A stretch of 64,000 nt of DNA from Salinibacterium sp. PAMC 21357 (GCF_000247645.1 NZ_AHWA01000004.1:992001-1056000); one strand, 5' to 3'; shown: positions 43,988-52,652, numbered from the stretch's first letter. A program made the numbers and translations. Notes: a model not told the origin generated them from the sequence alone.

Positions 43988-44202
43988 GCAGGCCAGACCA
44001 CGTCAGCAAGGTCGATCGCATCGTCATTGGACTGAGTGAATTCCTCGAGTGCATCTTTTGCCAGGAGGTAATCTTCGTTCTCGTCCAGATATTGCGTCAA
44101 TGCCTCGGTCGCATAGAAAGTTTTCGACCGGCCAGTGCGCGCAGACAAGTTCTGCAGGCGATGCTCCGTCTCATCGTCAACGCGAAGATTGATTTGCGGC
44201 AT
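43984..44202 (-). CDS. Ribbon-helix-helix antitoxin, RelB-like
   Basis: This 72-residue antitoxin has an N-terminal ribbon-helix-helix (MPQINLRVDDETEHRLQNLS followed by a GRSKTFYATEAL helix). An acidic C-terminal segment (NEDYLLAKDALEEF) should wrap the toxin. It is the first gene of the pair, as usual for autoregulated relBE operons. A perfect palindrome lies 15 bases upstream of the start and AGGAGGA precedes the ATG. Confidence 0.9.
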   Translation of the reverse strand: MPQINLRVDDETEHRLQNLSARTGRSKTFYATEALTQYLDENEDYLLAKDALEEFTQSNDDAIDLADVVWPA

Positions 44203-44217
44203 GGAATCCTCCTCTGG

Positions 44218-44237
44218 ATGCTATACAAATATAGCAT
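44218..44237. promoter_or_regulatory. Palindromic operator of the toxin-antitoxin operon
   Basis: ATGCTATA and TATAGCAT arms surround CAAA. The site overlaps the probable -10 region upstream of the antitoxin gene, as expected for RHH autorepression. Confidence 0.75.
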
Positions 44238-44344
44238 TATCTAGTGCAATGAGTACCGCTTCAGCAGGTCACCGGCCGTTAATCGCAACGGCGTTCGCTT
44301 GGCTGCCGGGTCGAGCTCGCGCTTATCGAGCCTAGAATCGCGTA

Positions 44345-44620
44345 ATGGATTCATTCGAAGTCGAGATTCGGGGTGAGTTGTTCCGAATCAGCGAGCGAAT
44401 TCAACCGGGCGGAGCAATGAGTTACGACTTAAATTGGCTCAACGGTCCAGCCGGAGGAACGTACGGTTTCACTGTGGCTCGATCTTCTGCTCAGATCACC
44501 GCAAGCGAACTGGTCGCTGAAGCGCGTGGGTTTATTGAAGCTTTCTACGGACCCGGCGGCATCGGAGAGACAGACTTCCCGACCCACACACCGGCCAATG
44601 CGGAGCAGAACGACGGATAA
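44345..44620 (+). CDS. Hypothetical small protein
   Basis: This 91-residue soluble protein of unknown function (MDSFEVEIRGELFRISER, then DLNWLNGPAGGTYGFTVAR) reads as a small beta-rich domain with a helical middle and an acidic tail. The ATG is preceded by TAGAAT with a 6-base spacer and no Shine-Dalgarno sequence, matching a leaderless promoter. That supports a real gene. It is monocistronic, between the toxin-antitoxin pair and a MarR gene. Confidence 0.68.
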   Translation: MDSFEVEIRGELFRISERIQPGGAMSYDLNWLNGPAGGTYGFTVARSSAQITASELVAEARGFIEAFYGPGGIGETDFPTHTPANAEQNDG

Positions 44621-44710
44621 GACTGCGACATCGATGTCCGGCTGCTCTGTCGACTCAACATCAGAAAGAGCAGACCTCCAGCCAACAAGCACCTGAGCGG
44701 GGGCGGCTCA

Positions 44711-45193
44711 TCATGGCTGCCAGCCACCCTCGGCGCGGATAGCTGAGGTGATTCGTAGGCTGATGTTGTGCAGCTGCCGGGTTTGCGTCGGCGTCAGGGT
44801 GTCGAAGACGAGGCGGCTCACGAGGTCAACGTGGCCGGGGGTTGCCTGTTCGACCTTCTCTCTGCCGCCATCCGTCAAGCTTGCAAGCGTGTATCTGCCA
44901 TCGCTGGGGTCGGGAACACGGCATACCCAGTTTTTGGTCTCTAGCCGCGCAACCGCCCGCGAAAGGCGCGACAGCGAGCTGTTCGAATAGGTAGCGAGCG
45001 TGCTCATCCGGAGGGTGCAGTCAGCGGCGTCCGAGAGCGCGAACATGATGCCGTATTCGAAGTGCGTGAGATCGGAGTCGCGCTGCATCTGGGAATCGAG
45101 GGCTGCTGGCAGCCACTCGAGAAGCGTCGCCAACGCCGCCCAGGTCTCGAGCTTTTCATCGTCGAAAGCTGGCGCGGGGCTGAGATCTGTCAT
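44711..45193 (-). CDS. MarR-family regulator 1
   Basis: This 160-residue winged-helix regulator has a dimer helix at the N-terminus and a DNA-binding core (CTLRMSTLATYSNSSLSRLSRAVARLETKNWV, key recognition residues NSSLSRLSRAV). The MarR wing motif is DPSDGRYTLASLTDGG. It is divergent from an SDR gene, with a palindrome in the shared promoter region. It is a close functional parallel to the MarR/SDR pair at 49-50.5 kb. Confidence 0.92.
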   Translation of the reverse strand: MTDLSPAPAFDDEKLETWAALATLLEWLPAALDSQMQRDSDLTHFEYGIMFALSDAADCTLRMSTLATYSNSSLSRLSRAVARLETKNWVCRVPDPSDGRYTLASLTDGGREKVEQATPGHVDLVSRLVFDTLTPTQTRQLHNISLRITSAIRAEGGWQP

Positions 45194-45232
45194 GGCTAAA
45201 GATTAGCTGAAATTGGGGGCAATCGCCCTAAT

Positions 45233-45254
45233 TTGACTTTACTGAGAAAGTCAA
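45233..45254. promoter_or_regulatory. Probable MarR operator in the divergent promoter region
   Basis: TTGACTTT and AAAGTCAA arms surround six bases. A second, weaker site of the type TACTTG-N6-AAAGTT follows at 45268-45285. Both lie between the MarR and SDR starts. TTGACT also resembles a -35 box. Confidence 0.6.
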
Positions 45255-45324
45255 TCAGGATCAGCTTTACTTGCTTGGGAAAGTTAAACGGGCTCGTCGT
45301 TACCCCTAGAGAGCAGGAGAAATT

Positions 45325-46116
45325 ATGGATATGCAACTCAGCGGCAAGAAGGCGTTCATTAGCGGATCGACTCAAGGAATCGGCTACGCGATTGCCCAGG
45401 CGATGCTCGCTGAGGGTGTTGACGTGACGATTAATGGGCGGAGCGAAGCCAAGCTTCACGAAGCAGTTGCCCAGCTCCGAGCATCCGAGCCGGGTGGAAC
45501 CGTCTCCGGAATCGTCGCCGACCTCAGTGACGCCACTGCGACCGAGAACCTACCCGAGCAGCTAGGCGACATCGACATTCTGGTGAACAATGTCGGGCTC
45601 TTTGAGCTGTCGCCCTTCCACGACATTCCCGACTCAGAGTGGCAACACTATTTCGAGGTGAACGTCATGAGTGGCGTGCGGCTCTCGCGGCACGCACTGG
45701 GCGGCATGATCGCAAAAAACTGGGGTCGGATCATATTTATCGGCAGCGAGTCGGGAGTGAACATCCCGGCGGACATGGTCCACTACGGTCTCACTAAGGC
45801 GGCAAACCTCGCCCTGAGCAACGGACTCTCGAAGCTCACACGCGGCACAAACGTGACGGTCAACACGATCCTCGGAGGACCAACCTATTCCGACGGGGTG
45901 GCAAACGCCGTCAACGAGATCGCTGCCGCACAGGCGATCTCTGCAGACGACATGAAAGCGGCAATAATCGGCGGCAACACAACCTCTCTTCTCCAGAGGT
46001 TCATCGACCCCACTGAGATTGCCAACCTTGCTCTTTACCTAGCCAGCCCCCGGTCTTCAGCAACAAACGGGGCGGCCGTTCGCGCAGATGGTGGAGTTCT
46101 CACCACACTGATCTAA
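45325..46116 (+). CDS. SDR family oxidoreductase
   Basis: This 263-residue classical short-chain dehydrogenase has the cofactor motif SGSTQGIG at 13-20, NNVG, catalytic Ser in IGSES and YGLTK as the active-site YxxxK. The substrate loop is ILGGPTYSDGV. AGGAG lies upstream of the ATG. It is divergent from MarR 1, so it is probably induced by the MarR ligand, for example an aromatic or electrophilic compound. Confidence 0.92.
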   Translation: MDMQLSGKKAFISGSTQGIGYAIAQAMLAEGVDVTINGRSEAKLHEAVAQLRASEPGGTVSGIVADLSDATATENLPEQLGDIDILVNNVGLFELSPFHDIPDSEWQHYFEVNVMSGVRLSRHALGGMIAKNWGRIIFIGSESGVNIPADMVHYGLTKAANLALSNGLSKLTRGTNVTVNTILGGPTYSDGVANAVNEIAAAQAISADDMKAAIIGGNTTSLLQRFIDPTEIANLALYLASPRSSATNGAAVRADGGVLTTLI

Positions 46117-46243
46117 CAGGGCCTCGTAAAGCTGGGCCCCCTGTCGCCGGTCGAGGATTATCCGGCACCAGGCGAGTGGCAGTGTGATTTCGCACGCAGC
46201 CCCGAGCTTCACGCCACTCGCGTGACCGCGTCAGCCGCCGGCG

Positions 46244-48481
46244 TTATGCCTGCGCCGCCGGAATCACCGAGAAGTTGTCGCGGAACAGCCCCTGCGGGTC
46301 AACACGCGCTTTGATGTCGCGAAGACGCGAGAGTGTCGGCGGCGGGAAGGCATCGTGGATTCGTTCGGGGTCGAGCGATGTTTCGAAGCTCAAGTAGGTT
46401 CCGCTGAGGAACGGCTTCACCTTGGCCCACTCTTTGGCGAGGCGTTCGGCGTTGGAGCTGCCCGCACTGATCGCGAAGTTTGCTGACCGATGGGCGTAGG
46501 CCGTGGCATCCGCCGCAACATCTGAGACAGCACCGCCGACGCAGCGAATCTGGATGAACGTGCTGGCCCCGCTTTCGACGAAGCGCGCCAACGCCTCGGC
46601 AACGTCAGGCGTGAGGTGCTCGATCAGGCCGGATGCAGAAACGGGTTCGCCCCGCCCGGAATGTGGTGCCGGGCTGGCATTGCCCATCAGCGCGCTGTAC
46701 GGCAGAAGCTGAACGGATTGGCTGGTGAGGGGTGCAATTTCGGCGAGCGGCTGCAGGCGGTTCAGGATGGTGTCGGGCTCGTCTGACGCCACAGCACCCA
46801 AGACGTTGACGCCTACGTACGGTGCGGAGTTTTGGCGCACAATCGCAAGCTCGGTGGTGAGGTCGCGGGGAGCTTTCTCCATCGCAGCACCCCACCGTTC
46901 GAGCAGCTCCGGCATGTTTCCGGGGTCGAAACCCAGCTGGGCGAATCCGATGTCGGCGACTTCTTCCACCACAAAGTCGAAGCTGACAACGATTCCCATG
47001 TTGGCGCCGGCACCGCGGATGGCCCAGAACAGATCCGGGTTCTCTCCCGCGCTGGTGTGCACGAGCGAGCCATCGGCCAACACGATGTCGGCGGCGATGA
47101 GGTGGTCGATCGTGAGCCCCTGCTGGCGTGCGAGCCAGCCGACGCCGCCCGCCGTCGCGAGCCCGCCCACCCCTACCCCGCCGTAGTCGCCAGAACTCAA
47201 AGCCCAGCCTTCGTCGCCCAAGACGGTCGCGACGTCAGACCACCGGGCACCCGGCCCGATGCGTACGGTCTTCGCTTCGCGGTCGAGAATCTCGATCGAG
47301 TTCAGTTCTTTGAGATCGATGACCAGTCCGCCATCGTTGGTGCTTCGGCCGCTGATACCGTGGCCTCCGCTACGCACAGCAAGCTCAAGATGGCGATGAG
47401 TGCGAGCGAACTCGACGCTCTCGACAACCTCCTCCACAGTGCTGGGCTGCAACACCAGCCCCGGGGAACCGCCGCGCATGTAGGTGGATTTCACACTGGA
47501 AAAGTTGTAATCACCGGGTTCAATGGCGCGCACACCCTCAGGCGCGGCGTCATAATCAATCCCGCTTCGCCGCGCTGCCACCGCTGCGGCGCTCTTAACT
47601 TCGGCCGGCGCAAGGCCCGAGCGGGCGCGCTCCGACGCGACCAATTCGCGTACCGCAGGCATCACTTCTTCGGCGAAGAGTTGCAAGACCATTGCGCTGT
47701 CGTTAGCGAGAATGAACGTGCTCGCGCCGTCTTCTAACGCCAGCGTTGCAAGCTGCTCAGCCCAGCCATCCAGACCAGTCTGAGGAACGGTGATGTTGGC
47801 GAGCCGGCGAATTTCGCGAGGATCGCGGCCGGCCGACACTGCCGCCTTGTCGATGGTGGCGTTGCCACGCGCGAAATCTCCGGGCTGGAGATACCCCAGC
47901 GACGGCAGCCAGCCATTGGCTTTGCGACCAATGAGGCGCAGGCCGCGCGGTTTGAGAGCGCCAATCCAGATCGGAATATCGTGGGCTGCGAGCGGTCCGC
48001 GTTGGGCACCGCGAACGCTGTGCACGGAGCCATCCAAGCGCAAAAGTTGCCGATTTCCGGCATCCCAGATTCCCCGCATAATGTCGATCGCCTCTTCGAG
48101 TGCGGTGATCGATTCTCCGGGAGTGAGCCGCGGAACGCCCATGGCGACCACAGCATCCCAGAACGCTCCCGCCCCCAACGCCATGTCGATGCGCCCGCCC
48201 GACAGAAGGTCGAGGCTGCTCGCCGCTCGCGCCGCGACAGCGGGATTACGCAACGGAACATTCATGACGTTCGGCGCAATGTGAATGCGGTCAGTTCTCG
48301 CCGCAACATACGAGATCAAGGTCCAGGTATCGAGGAACGAGGGTTGGTAAGGGTGGTCCTGAAAGGTGACGAGATCGAAGCCCAAAGACTCCACGAGCTG
48401 CGCCGTTTCGACGGGTGCTTGCGGCGATGCATTCGCGGGTGTCACAAATGCGCCGAATTTCAACGGATGACCGTAGTCCAT
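46244..48481 (-). CDS. Fusion of luciferase-like monooxygenase and FAD-linked BBE-type oxidase
   Basis: This 745-residue two-domain flavoprotein has residues 1-290 as a luciferase-like (LLM-class) barrel (KFGAFVTPANA, SSLDLLSGGRIDMALGAG, IPIWIGALKPRGLRLIGRKANGW). A linker lies near 290-325. Residues 325-745 are an FAD-binding-4/berberine-bridge-type oxidase with RSGGHGISGRS (H374, probable histidyl-FAD link), a GGVGVGGLATAGGVGW loop and the C-terminal DPQGLFRDNF. The cysteine used for bicovalent FAD is replaced by Tyr (SGDYGGVG). It is co-directional with NTF2-like and SDR genes. The fusion suggests two consecutive oxidations of one small molecule. Confidence 0.9.
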   Translation of the reverse strand: MDYGHPLKFGAFVTPANASPQAPVETAQLVESLGFDLVTFQDHPYQPSFLDTWTLISYVAARTDRIHIAPNVMNVPLRNPAVAARAASSLDLLSGGRIDMALGAGAFWDAVVAMGVPRLTPGESITALEEAIDIMRGIWDAGNRQLLRLDGSVHSVRGAQRGPLAAHDIPIWIGALKPRGLRLIGRKANGWLPSLGYLQPGDFARGNATIDKAAVSAGRDPREIRRLANITVPQTGLDGWAEQLATLALEDGASTFILANDSAMVLQLFAEEVMPAVRELVASERARSGLAPAEVKSAAAVAARRSGIDYDAAPEGVRAIEPGDYNFSSVKSTYMRGGSPGLVLQPSTVEEVVESVEFARTHRHLELAVRSGGHGISGRSTNDGGLVIDLKELNSIEILDREAKTVRIGPGARWSDVATVLGDEGWALSSGDYGGVGVGGLATAGGVGWLARQQGLTIDHLIAADIVLADGSLVHTSAGENPDLFWAIRGAGANMGIVVSFDFVVEEVADIGFAQLGFDPGNMPELLERWGAAMEKAPRDLTTELAIVRQNSAPYVGVNVLGAVASDEPDTILNRLQPLAEIAPLTSQSVQLLPYSALMGNASPAPHSGRGEPVSASGLIEHLTPDVAEALARFVESGASTFIQIRCVGGAVSDVAADATAYAHRSANFAISAGSSNAERLAKEWAKVKPFLSGTYLSFETSLDPERIHDAFPPPTLSRLRDIKARVDPQGLFRDNFSVIPAAQA

Positions 48482-48582
48482 GAGGGCTCCAATTCTGAGG
48501 TAAAGATTTTAGGCAGAGAGGCAGTACGCCGGGTGTTCGACCGAGGCCAACATCCGCGGCGCACTGCCGCAACAGGGTTCGG

Positions 48583-49011
48583 TTAGAACATTCCGTGACC
48601 GTTGACGGGGCTGATCGCGGCCGTGATGGGCTGCAGAACATCCCAGTGCTCGAGGGCAACGCCGTCGGCATCCATCTTCCAAATGTCGACGCCGGCCACG
48701 CCCAGGTCGTCAGCGTCATCGTTGTACAGGTTGAGGAAGTTGACGTGGGCCCACACCCAGTCGCCAGAAGCAATGATGCGGTGGATGACGACGCGCGCGT
48801 TCTGACGCTGAGCCGTCAGCGCGGCGAAGGTGGCACCGAGTCCGGCAGCGCCATCCGGCAGCAGCGGGTTGTGCTGAATGTACTCGTCGGCGACGAGGTT
48901 GTTTGCCGCCTCAACCGAGTTCTTCTGGTTGATGGCTTGCTCATAGAAGTCGATGAGGTTGTTCTTGTTACGAACGGCACGCTCGTCAGTGAGGTCTACT
49001 GCTTCAATCAT
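48583..49011 (-). CDS. NTF2-like (SnoaL-type) protein
   Basis: This 142-residue cone-shaped alpha+beta domain has FYEQAINQKNSVEAANNLVADEYIQHNPLLPDG at its start and WVWAHVNFLNLYND and GVDIWKMDADG in its sheet. Family members are polyketide cyclases, isomerases or simple binding proteins. The HNP motif is typical of the SnoaL-like group. It lies between the SDR (55 bases) and the LLM-FAD fusion (101 bases), which suggests a small catabolic or detoxification operon. Confidence 0.9.
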   Translation of the reverse strand: MIEAVDLTDERAVRNKNNLIDFYEQAINQKNSVEAANNLVADEYIQHNPLLPDGAAGLGATFAALTAQRQNARVVIHRIIASGDWVWAHVNFLNLYNDDADDLGVAGVDIWKMDADGVALEHWDVLQPITAAISPVNGHGMF

Positions 49012-49066
49012 GATCTGTTTCCTTTTCTATTGGTGGGGTGAGTTGGGATGGGATGGGTTAGGTGGG

Positions 49067-49900
49067 TTACGCAAGAGTGAGACGCAGGGCGTCTTGCTCT
49101 TCGGCCGTAGAGGTTCGAAGAAACTGCACGAGCTGCGCAGCGTCGTCACCGATCGTGGCGGTGCTGGGGGCAGGGGTGCGTTCGGCGATGTCAACAACTT
49201 CGACTGCGGCGGCCGCCGAAGTGAGGCCCTTCGCTTGGTCGTCGTTGAACCCAGCCGCAAAACGGGCAAGAGCTTCGCCGTAGAGCTCGCGCTGGGCATC
49301 GGTGAGAGAGTTCGTGAGTTCGCCGAGGAGAGCGGCCGATTTGGCGGGGCCTCCCGTGAGCATGCTGCCGGGCTGAATAATCGTGACTTCAACCCCGAAG
49401 CGGTGAAGTTCGGTGCGGTAGGCCTTCATCAGCGCTTCAACGGCGATCTTGGAGGCAGCGGATGGCGCGTTGAACGCCATCGGGAATGCGGCCGAAATGG
49501 TGCTGATCTGAACAATTCGTCCCTGAGCTGCACGCAGCTGCGGCAGGAACGCGTTGACGACAGTGAGCGGCGCGAAGGTGTTGACTTCGAATTCTTGGCG
49601 AATCGCGTCAAGAGGCACAAGCTCAAGCGGGCCTGGGGTCAGGATGCCCGCGTTGTTGATAAGCAGGTTGACCTTTCCCCCGGACTTGGCCGCGACGTTC
49701 TCGGCCCAGGTACGCACGACATCAGGGTTCGTGATGTCAACGCGGGAGAGAACAATGCGCGGGTTGCCGCTTGCCGGCTCACTGCTGAGCGTCGTTCCGT
49801 ACACGGTGTAGCCCTTCGCTGCGAGCTCCTCGGCAATGTCTTTGCCGAGCCCGCTCGCCGCGCCCGTTACTACCGCGGTCGCGCTTTCGTGTTCGTTCAT
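49067..49900 (-). CDS. SDR family protein with the catalytic Tyr replaced by Ser
   Basis: From ATG 49900 this is 277 residues long, with cofactor motif TGAASGLG (12-19) and NNAG near 82-85. The active site reads APSAASK, so position 147, normally Tyr of YxxxK, is Ser while K151 is kept (TCC instead of TAC, one base different). The rest resembles retinol dehydrogenase-like SDRs (EALMKAYRTEL). It may be catalytically impaired or use another proton donor. It is divergent from MarR 2 across two operator-like repeats and heads the operon with the NTF2-like and fusion genes. Confidence 0.9.
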   Translation of the reverse strand: MNEHESATAVVTGAASGLGKDIAEELAAKGYTVYGTTLSSEPASGNPRIVLSRVDITNPDVVRTWAENVAAKSGGKVNLLINNAGILTPGPLELVPLDAIRQEFEVNTFAPLTVVNAFLPQLRAAQGRIVQISTISAAFPMAFNAPSAASKIAVEALMKAYRTELHRFGVEVTIIQPGSMLTGGPAKSAALLGELTNSLTDAQRELYGEALARFAAGFNDDQAKGLTSAAAAVEVVDIAERTPAPSTATIGDDAAQLVQFLRTSTAEEQDALRLTLA

Positions 49901-49944
49901 GGTCTCGCCTTTACCGATCTCGAGCCTGTCGCTCGGTGAGAATT

Positions 49945-49987
49945 TACTTGACTGGGCAACTATAACACTTACTTGCTTGATCAAGTA
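49945..49987. promoter_or_regulatory. Two MarR-type operator sites
   Basis: TACTTG-N6-CAACTA (49945-49962) and TACTTG-N6-CAAGTA (49970-49987) lie 25 bases apart, between the divergent SDR and MarR 2 starts. The same TACTTG-N6 half site occurs near the other MarR gene at 45268. Binding by MarR 2 is inferred. Confidence 0.65.
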
Positions 49988-49997
49988 CAATTGCGTT

Positions 49998-50486
49998 ATG
50001 GCTCACCACAACAACGGCATGACCCGCGACGAAAAGGCTCTAATGCAGGCACTCTCGCGGGCGATTAGCGTCGTTCCGCGCGTGCTCGACGCCGACCTTC
50101 AGCGCGACCAGCAGTTGCCTCTCACCGACTACTTCGCCCTCACCTACCTCTCTGAGGCAGAAGGCCAGCGCCTGCGCATCAACGAAGTCGCCACCCGGCT
50201 ATCGATGACCATCAGCGGTGCGACTCGCACCGTGAACCGCCTCGAAGCCCTCGAGTTTGTCGCCCGAGAGCGCTCCGCTAGCGACGGTCGGGGCGCGGAT
50301 GTCGTACTCACCGACGTCGGCCTGAAACGCCTCAAAGCGGCCTGGCCCAGCCACCGCGACAGCGCCCGTCGGCGCGTGCTCGACCGTCTCGACGCGAACG
50401 AACTCGCGGTCCTCACAAAGGCACTGAACAGCATCGGCGCAGAACCCGACGATTTCGATTCCGCGGACTGCCCTCCCCAATCCTGA
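49998..50486 (+). CDS. MarR-family regulator 2
   Basis: This is a 162-residue winged-helix regulator from ATG 49998 (MAHHNNGMTRDEKALMQ). An upstream in-frame extension would run through the operator sites and is rejected. The recognition region is RINEVATRLSMTISGATRTVNRLEAL and the wing is SASDGRGADVVLTDVG. It is divergent from the SDR-NTF2-fusion operon, which it probably represses. It is related in layout to MarR 1. Confidence 0.92.
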   Translation: MAHHNNGMTRDEKALMQALSRAISVVPRVLDADLQRDQQLPLTDYFALTYLSEAEGQRLRINEVATRLSMTISGATRTVNRLEALEFVARERSASDGRGADVVLTDVGLKRLKAAWPSHRDSARRRVLDRLDANELAVLTKALNSIGAEPDDFDSADCPPQS

Positions 50487-50585
50487 AACCACCCTGGCGA
50501 CGACATCACGGTGACGCCACAGCGACGTCGACGCCGAAGCGCTACCGACGCCGAAGCGCGCGCACTGTGAGAGCTCGGCTGCTGG

Positions 50586-52622
50586 TCAGTCCTTGGCGAT
50601 AACCGCTTCGGGCCGCAGGTCGAGCCGGCGCAGCAGCTGAGCGTTGGCGGCAACGACCACGGTCGAGGCCGACATCAGTAGCGCGCCAACCGAGATGGGC
50701 AGCACGAAGCCGATGGGGGCGAGCACGCCAGCGGCGAGCGGCACAGCGAGGAGGTTGTAGCCGGCAGCCCACCACAGGTTTTGGCGCATCTTGCCGTAGC
50801 TGCGGCGCGAGAGTTCGATCACGGCAAGCACTGAGCGCGGGTCGTCACTGGCGAGCACGACGCCAGCGGAAGCAATCGCTACGTCAGTTCCGGCGCCGAT
50901 CGCGATTCCGACATCCGCCTGGGCAAGCGCTGGCGCATCGTTCACGCCGTCACCGACCATGGCAACGGTGCCGCCTGCCTTCTGCAGTTCGGCGACCTTG
51001 CTCGCTTTGTCTTCTGGATGCACGCCCGAGAACACCCGGTCGATGCCGAGTTCGGCGGCCACCGACTGTGCCACAGCATCCGCGTCTCCGGTGATCATCA
51101 CCACGGTGATGCCGCGATCGTGGAGTGCATCGACAGCCTGGCGGGAGTCTTCGCGCACTTCATCCGCGAGACCGATCGCACCAATCACGTGCCCGTCCGC
51201 GAGCACGTGCAGAATGATTGCGCCCTCAGCCGCCCACGTCGTGGTCACCTCGACCGCGGTTTGGTCGTGCTGGCGGAGCATGCTTGGCCCACCAACGCTG
51301 ATCGTGGAACCGTCGACAGTCGCTTCGACCCCCACGCCGCTCGACGAGCTGAATTGTGAGGCTGTCGCCCGGTCGAGTTTGCGATCTTTCGCTGCCGTCA
51401 CAATGGCCTTGGCCAGCGGATGCTCGCTGTCGAACTCTGCGGCGGCAGCGAGCCGAATCACCTCATCGTCACTCGCATCGCCGACAGCCACAACGTGCGT
51501 GACAGCGGGCTCGCCCTTGGTGAGGGTGCCAGTCTTGTCGAACAACACAGTGTCAACCTTGCGCATGGTTTCAAGAGCGAGACGATCCTTGATGAGCACC
51601 CCGGCGCGAGCAGCACGCTCGGTAGAAATCGAGACGACAAGCGGAATCGCAAGACCCAAAGCATGCGGGCACGCGATCACAAGCACGGTGATCGTGCGCA
51701 CGATTGCATCATCAGGGCTACCTACGAGCGTCCAGACGGTGGCCGTGATCGCGGCAGCACCGAGCGCGAACCAGAACAGCCATCCCGCGGCGGTATCGGC
51801 AATACGCTGGGCGGGCGACGACGAGTTTTGAGCCGTTTCTACGAGCCTGGTGATGCCGGCGAGCGCCGTGTCTTCACCGATCGCGGTGACCTTCACCCGG
51901 ATCGAGTTATCGGTCGCAACGGTTCCCGCAACGACGCGGTCTCCCACGGCCCGCTCAACCGGCTGCGACTCTCCGGTGATCATCGACTCATCCAACTCCG
52001 CCGAACCGTCAATCACTTCGCCGTCGGCGGGTACTCGCCCACCGGGGCGAACGATCACGACGTCTCCAACAACGAGGTCAGCCGGGTGCACCGAGACGAA
52101 GTTGTCGCCCTCAACTTTCTCCGCTTCATCCGGAAGCAACGCCGCCAGAGAATCGAGAGCACTCGAAGTTTGGGCGAGCGAACGCATCTCGACCCAGTGG
52201 CCGAGCAACATGACGACGAGCAGTAGCGCGAGCTCCCACCAGAAGTCGAGTTCGTGAGCAATAAGCCCCAGGGTGGATGCCCAGGAGGCGACAAACGCGA
52301 CCGTGATGGCCATAGAGATCAGCAGCATCATTCCCGGCTTGCGGGCTTTCAGCTCGGAAGCACCCCCCGTGAGGAAGGGCTTGCCTCCCCAGACGAACAT
52401 GACGGTGCCGAGCACCGGGGAGATCCACTGCACGAACACGTTCTCGGGCAGGGTGTAGCCGAGAATCTGGGCGAACATCATGCTGAAGCCGGCAACCGGG
52501 ATCGCCAGGACGAGCATGATCCAGAACAGCCGGCGGAATTGTGCGACGTGGTCTGCATGACCAGAGTGGCCAGAGTGCTGCTGGGGAGAGGTTTGCGTGT
52601 TGTGCTCGGTCATTCCATCCAT
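50586..52622 (-). CDS. copB: CopB-type heavy-metal (copper/silver) P1B-ATPase
   Basis: This exporting P-type ATPase of about 678 residues has a His-rich N-terminus (HSGHSGHADH) instead of an HMA domain. The membrane metal site is CPH, the hallmark of P1B-3 (CopB) pumps. DKTGTLTKGE holds the phosphorylated Asp, TGES is the actuator loop, SEHPLA is the HP motif and GDGVNDAPAL is the hinge. It should export Cu+ or Cu2+. Candidate starts are GTG 52631, ATG 52622 and ATG 52613. A CsoR-type palindrome lies immediately upstream. Confidence 0.93.
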   Translation of the reverse strand: MDGMTEHNTQTSPQQHSGHSGHADHVAQFRRLFWIMLVLAIPVAGFSMMFAQILGYTLPENVFVQWISPVLGTVMFVWGGKPFLTGGASELKARKPGMMLLISMAITVAFVASWASTLGLIAHELDFWWELALLLVVMLLGHWVEMRSLAQTSSALDSLAALLPDEAEKVEGDNFVSVHPADLVVGDVVIVRPGGRVPADGEVIDGSAELDESMITGESQPVERAVGDRVVAGTVATDNSIRVKVTAIGEDTALAGITRLVETAQNSSSPAQRIADTAAGWLFWFALGAAAITATVWTLVGSPDDAIVRTITVLVIACPHALGLAIPLVVSISTERAARAGVLIKDRLALETMRKVDTVLFDKTGTLTKGEPAVTHVVAVGDASDDEVIRLAAAAEFDSEHPLAKAIVTAAKDRKLDRATASQFSSSSGVGVEATVDGSTISVGGPSMLRQHDQTAVEVTTTWAAEGAIILHVLADGHVIGAIGLADEVREDSRQAVDALHDRGITVVMITGDADAVAQSVAAELGIDRVFSGVHPEDKASKVAELQKAGGTVAMVGDGVNDAPALAQADVGIAIGAGTDVAIASAGVVLASDDPRSVLAVIELSRRSYGKMRQNLWWAAGYNLLAVPLAAGVLAPIGFVLPISVGALLMSASTVVVAANAQLLRRLDLRPEAVIAKD

Positions 52623-52633
52623 GAGCGCCACGT

Positions 52634-52652
52634 TATACCCCTATGGGGTATA
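52634..52652. promoter_or_regulatory. CsoR-like copper operator
   Basis: A perfect palindrome with arms TATACCCC and GGGGTATA around TAT lies directly upstream of the copB start. It matches the known GC-box pattern of CsoR operators. No csoR gene is present in this window. Confidence 0.78.

Noticed and set aside
49028-49070. GGGATGGGATGGGTTAGGTGGGTTA low-complexity stretch (split repeat) as a telomere-like element
   Set aside because: It is only a short G/T-rich spacer between the NTF2-like and SDR genes with no regular unit. The TTA is the stop codon of the SDR gene.
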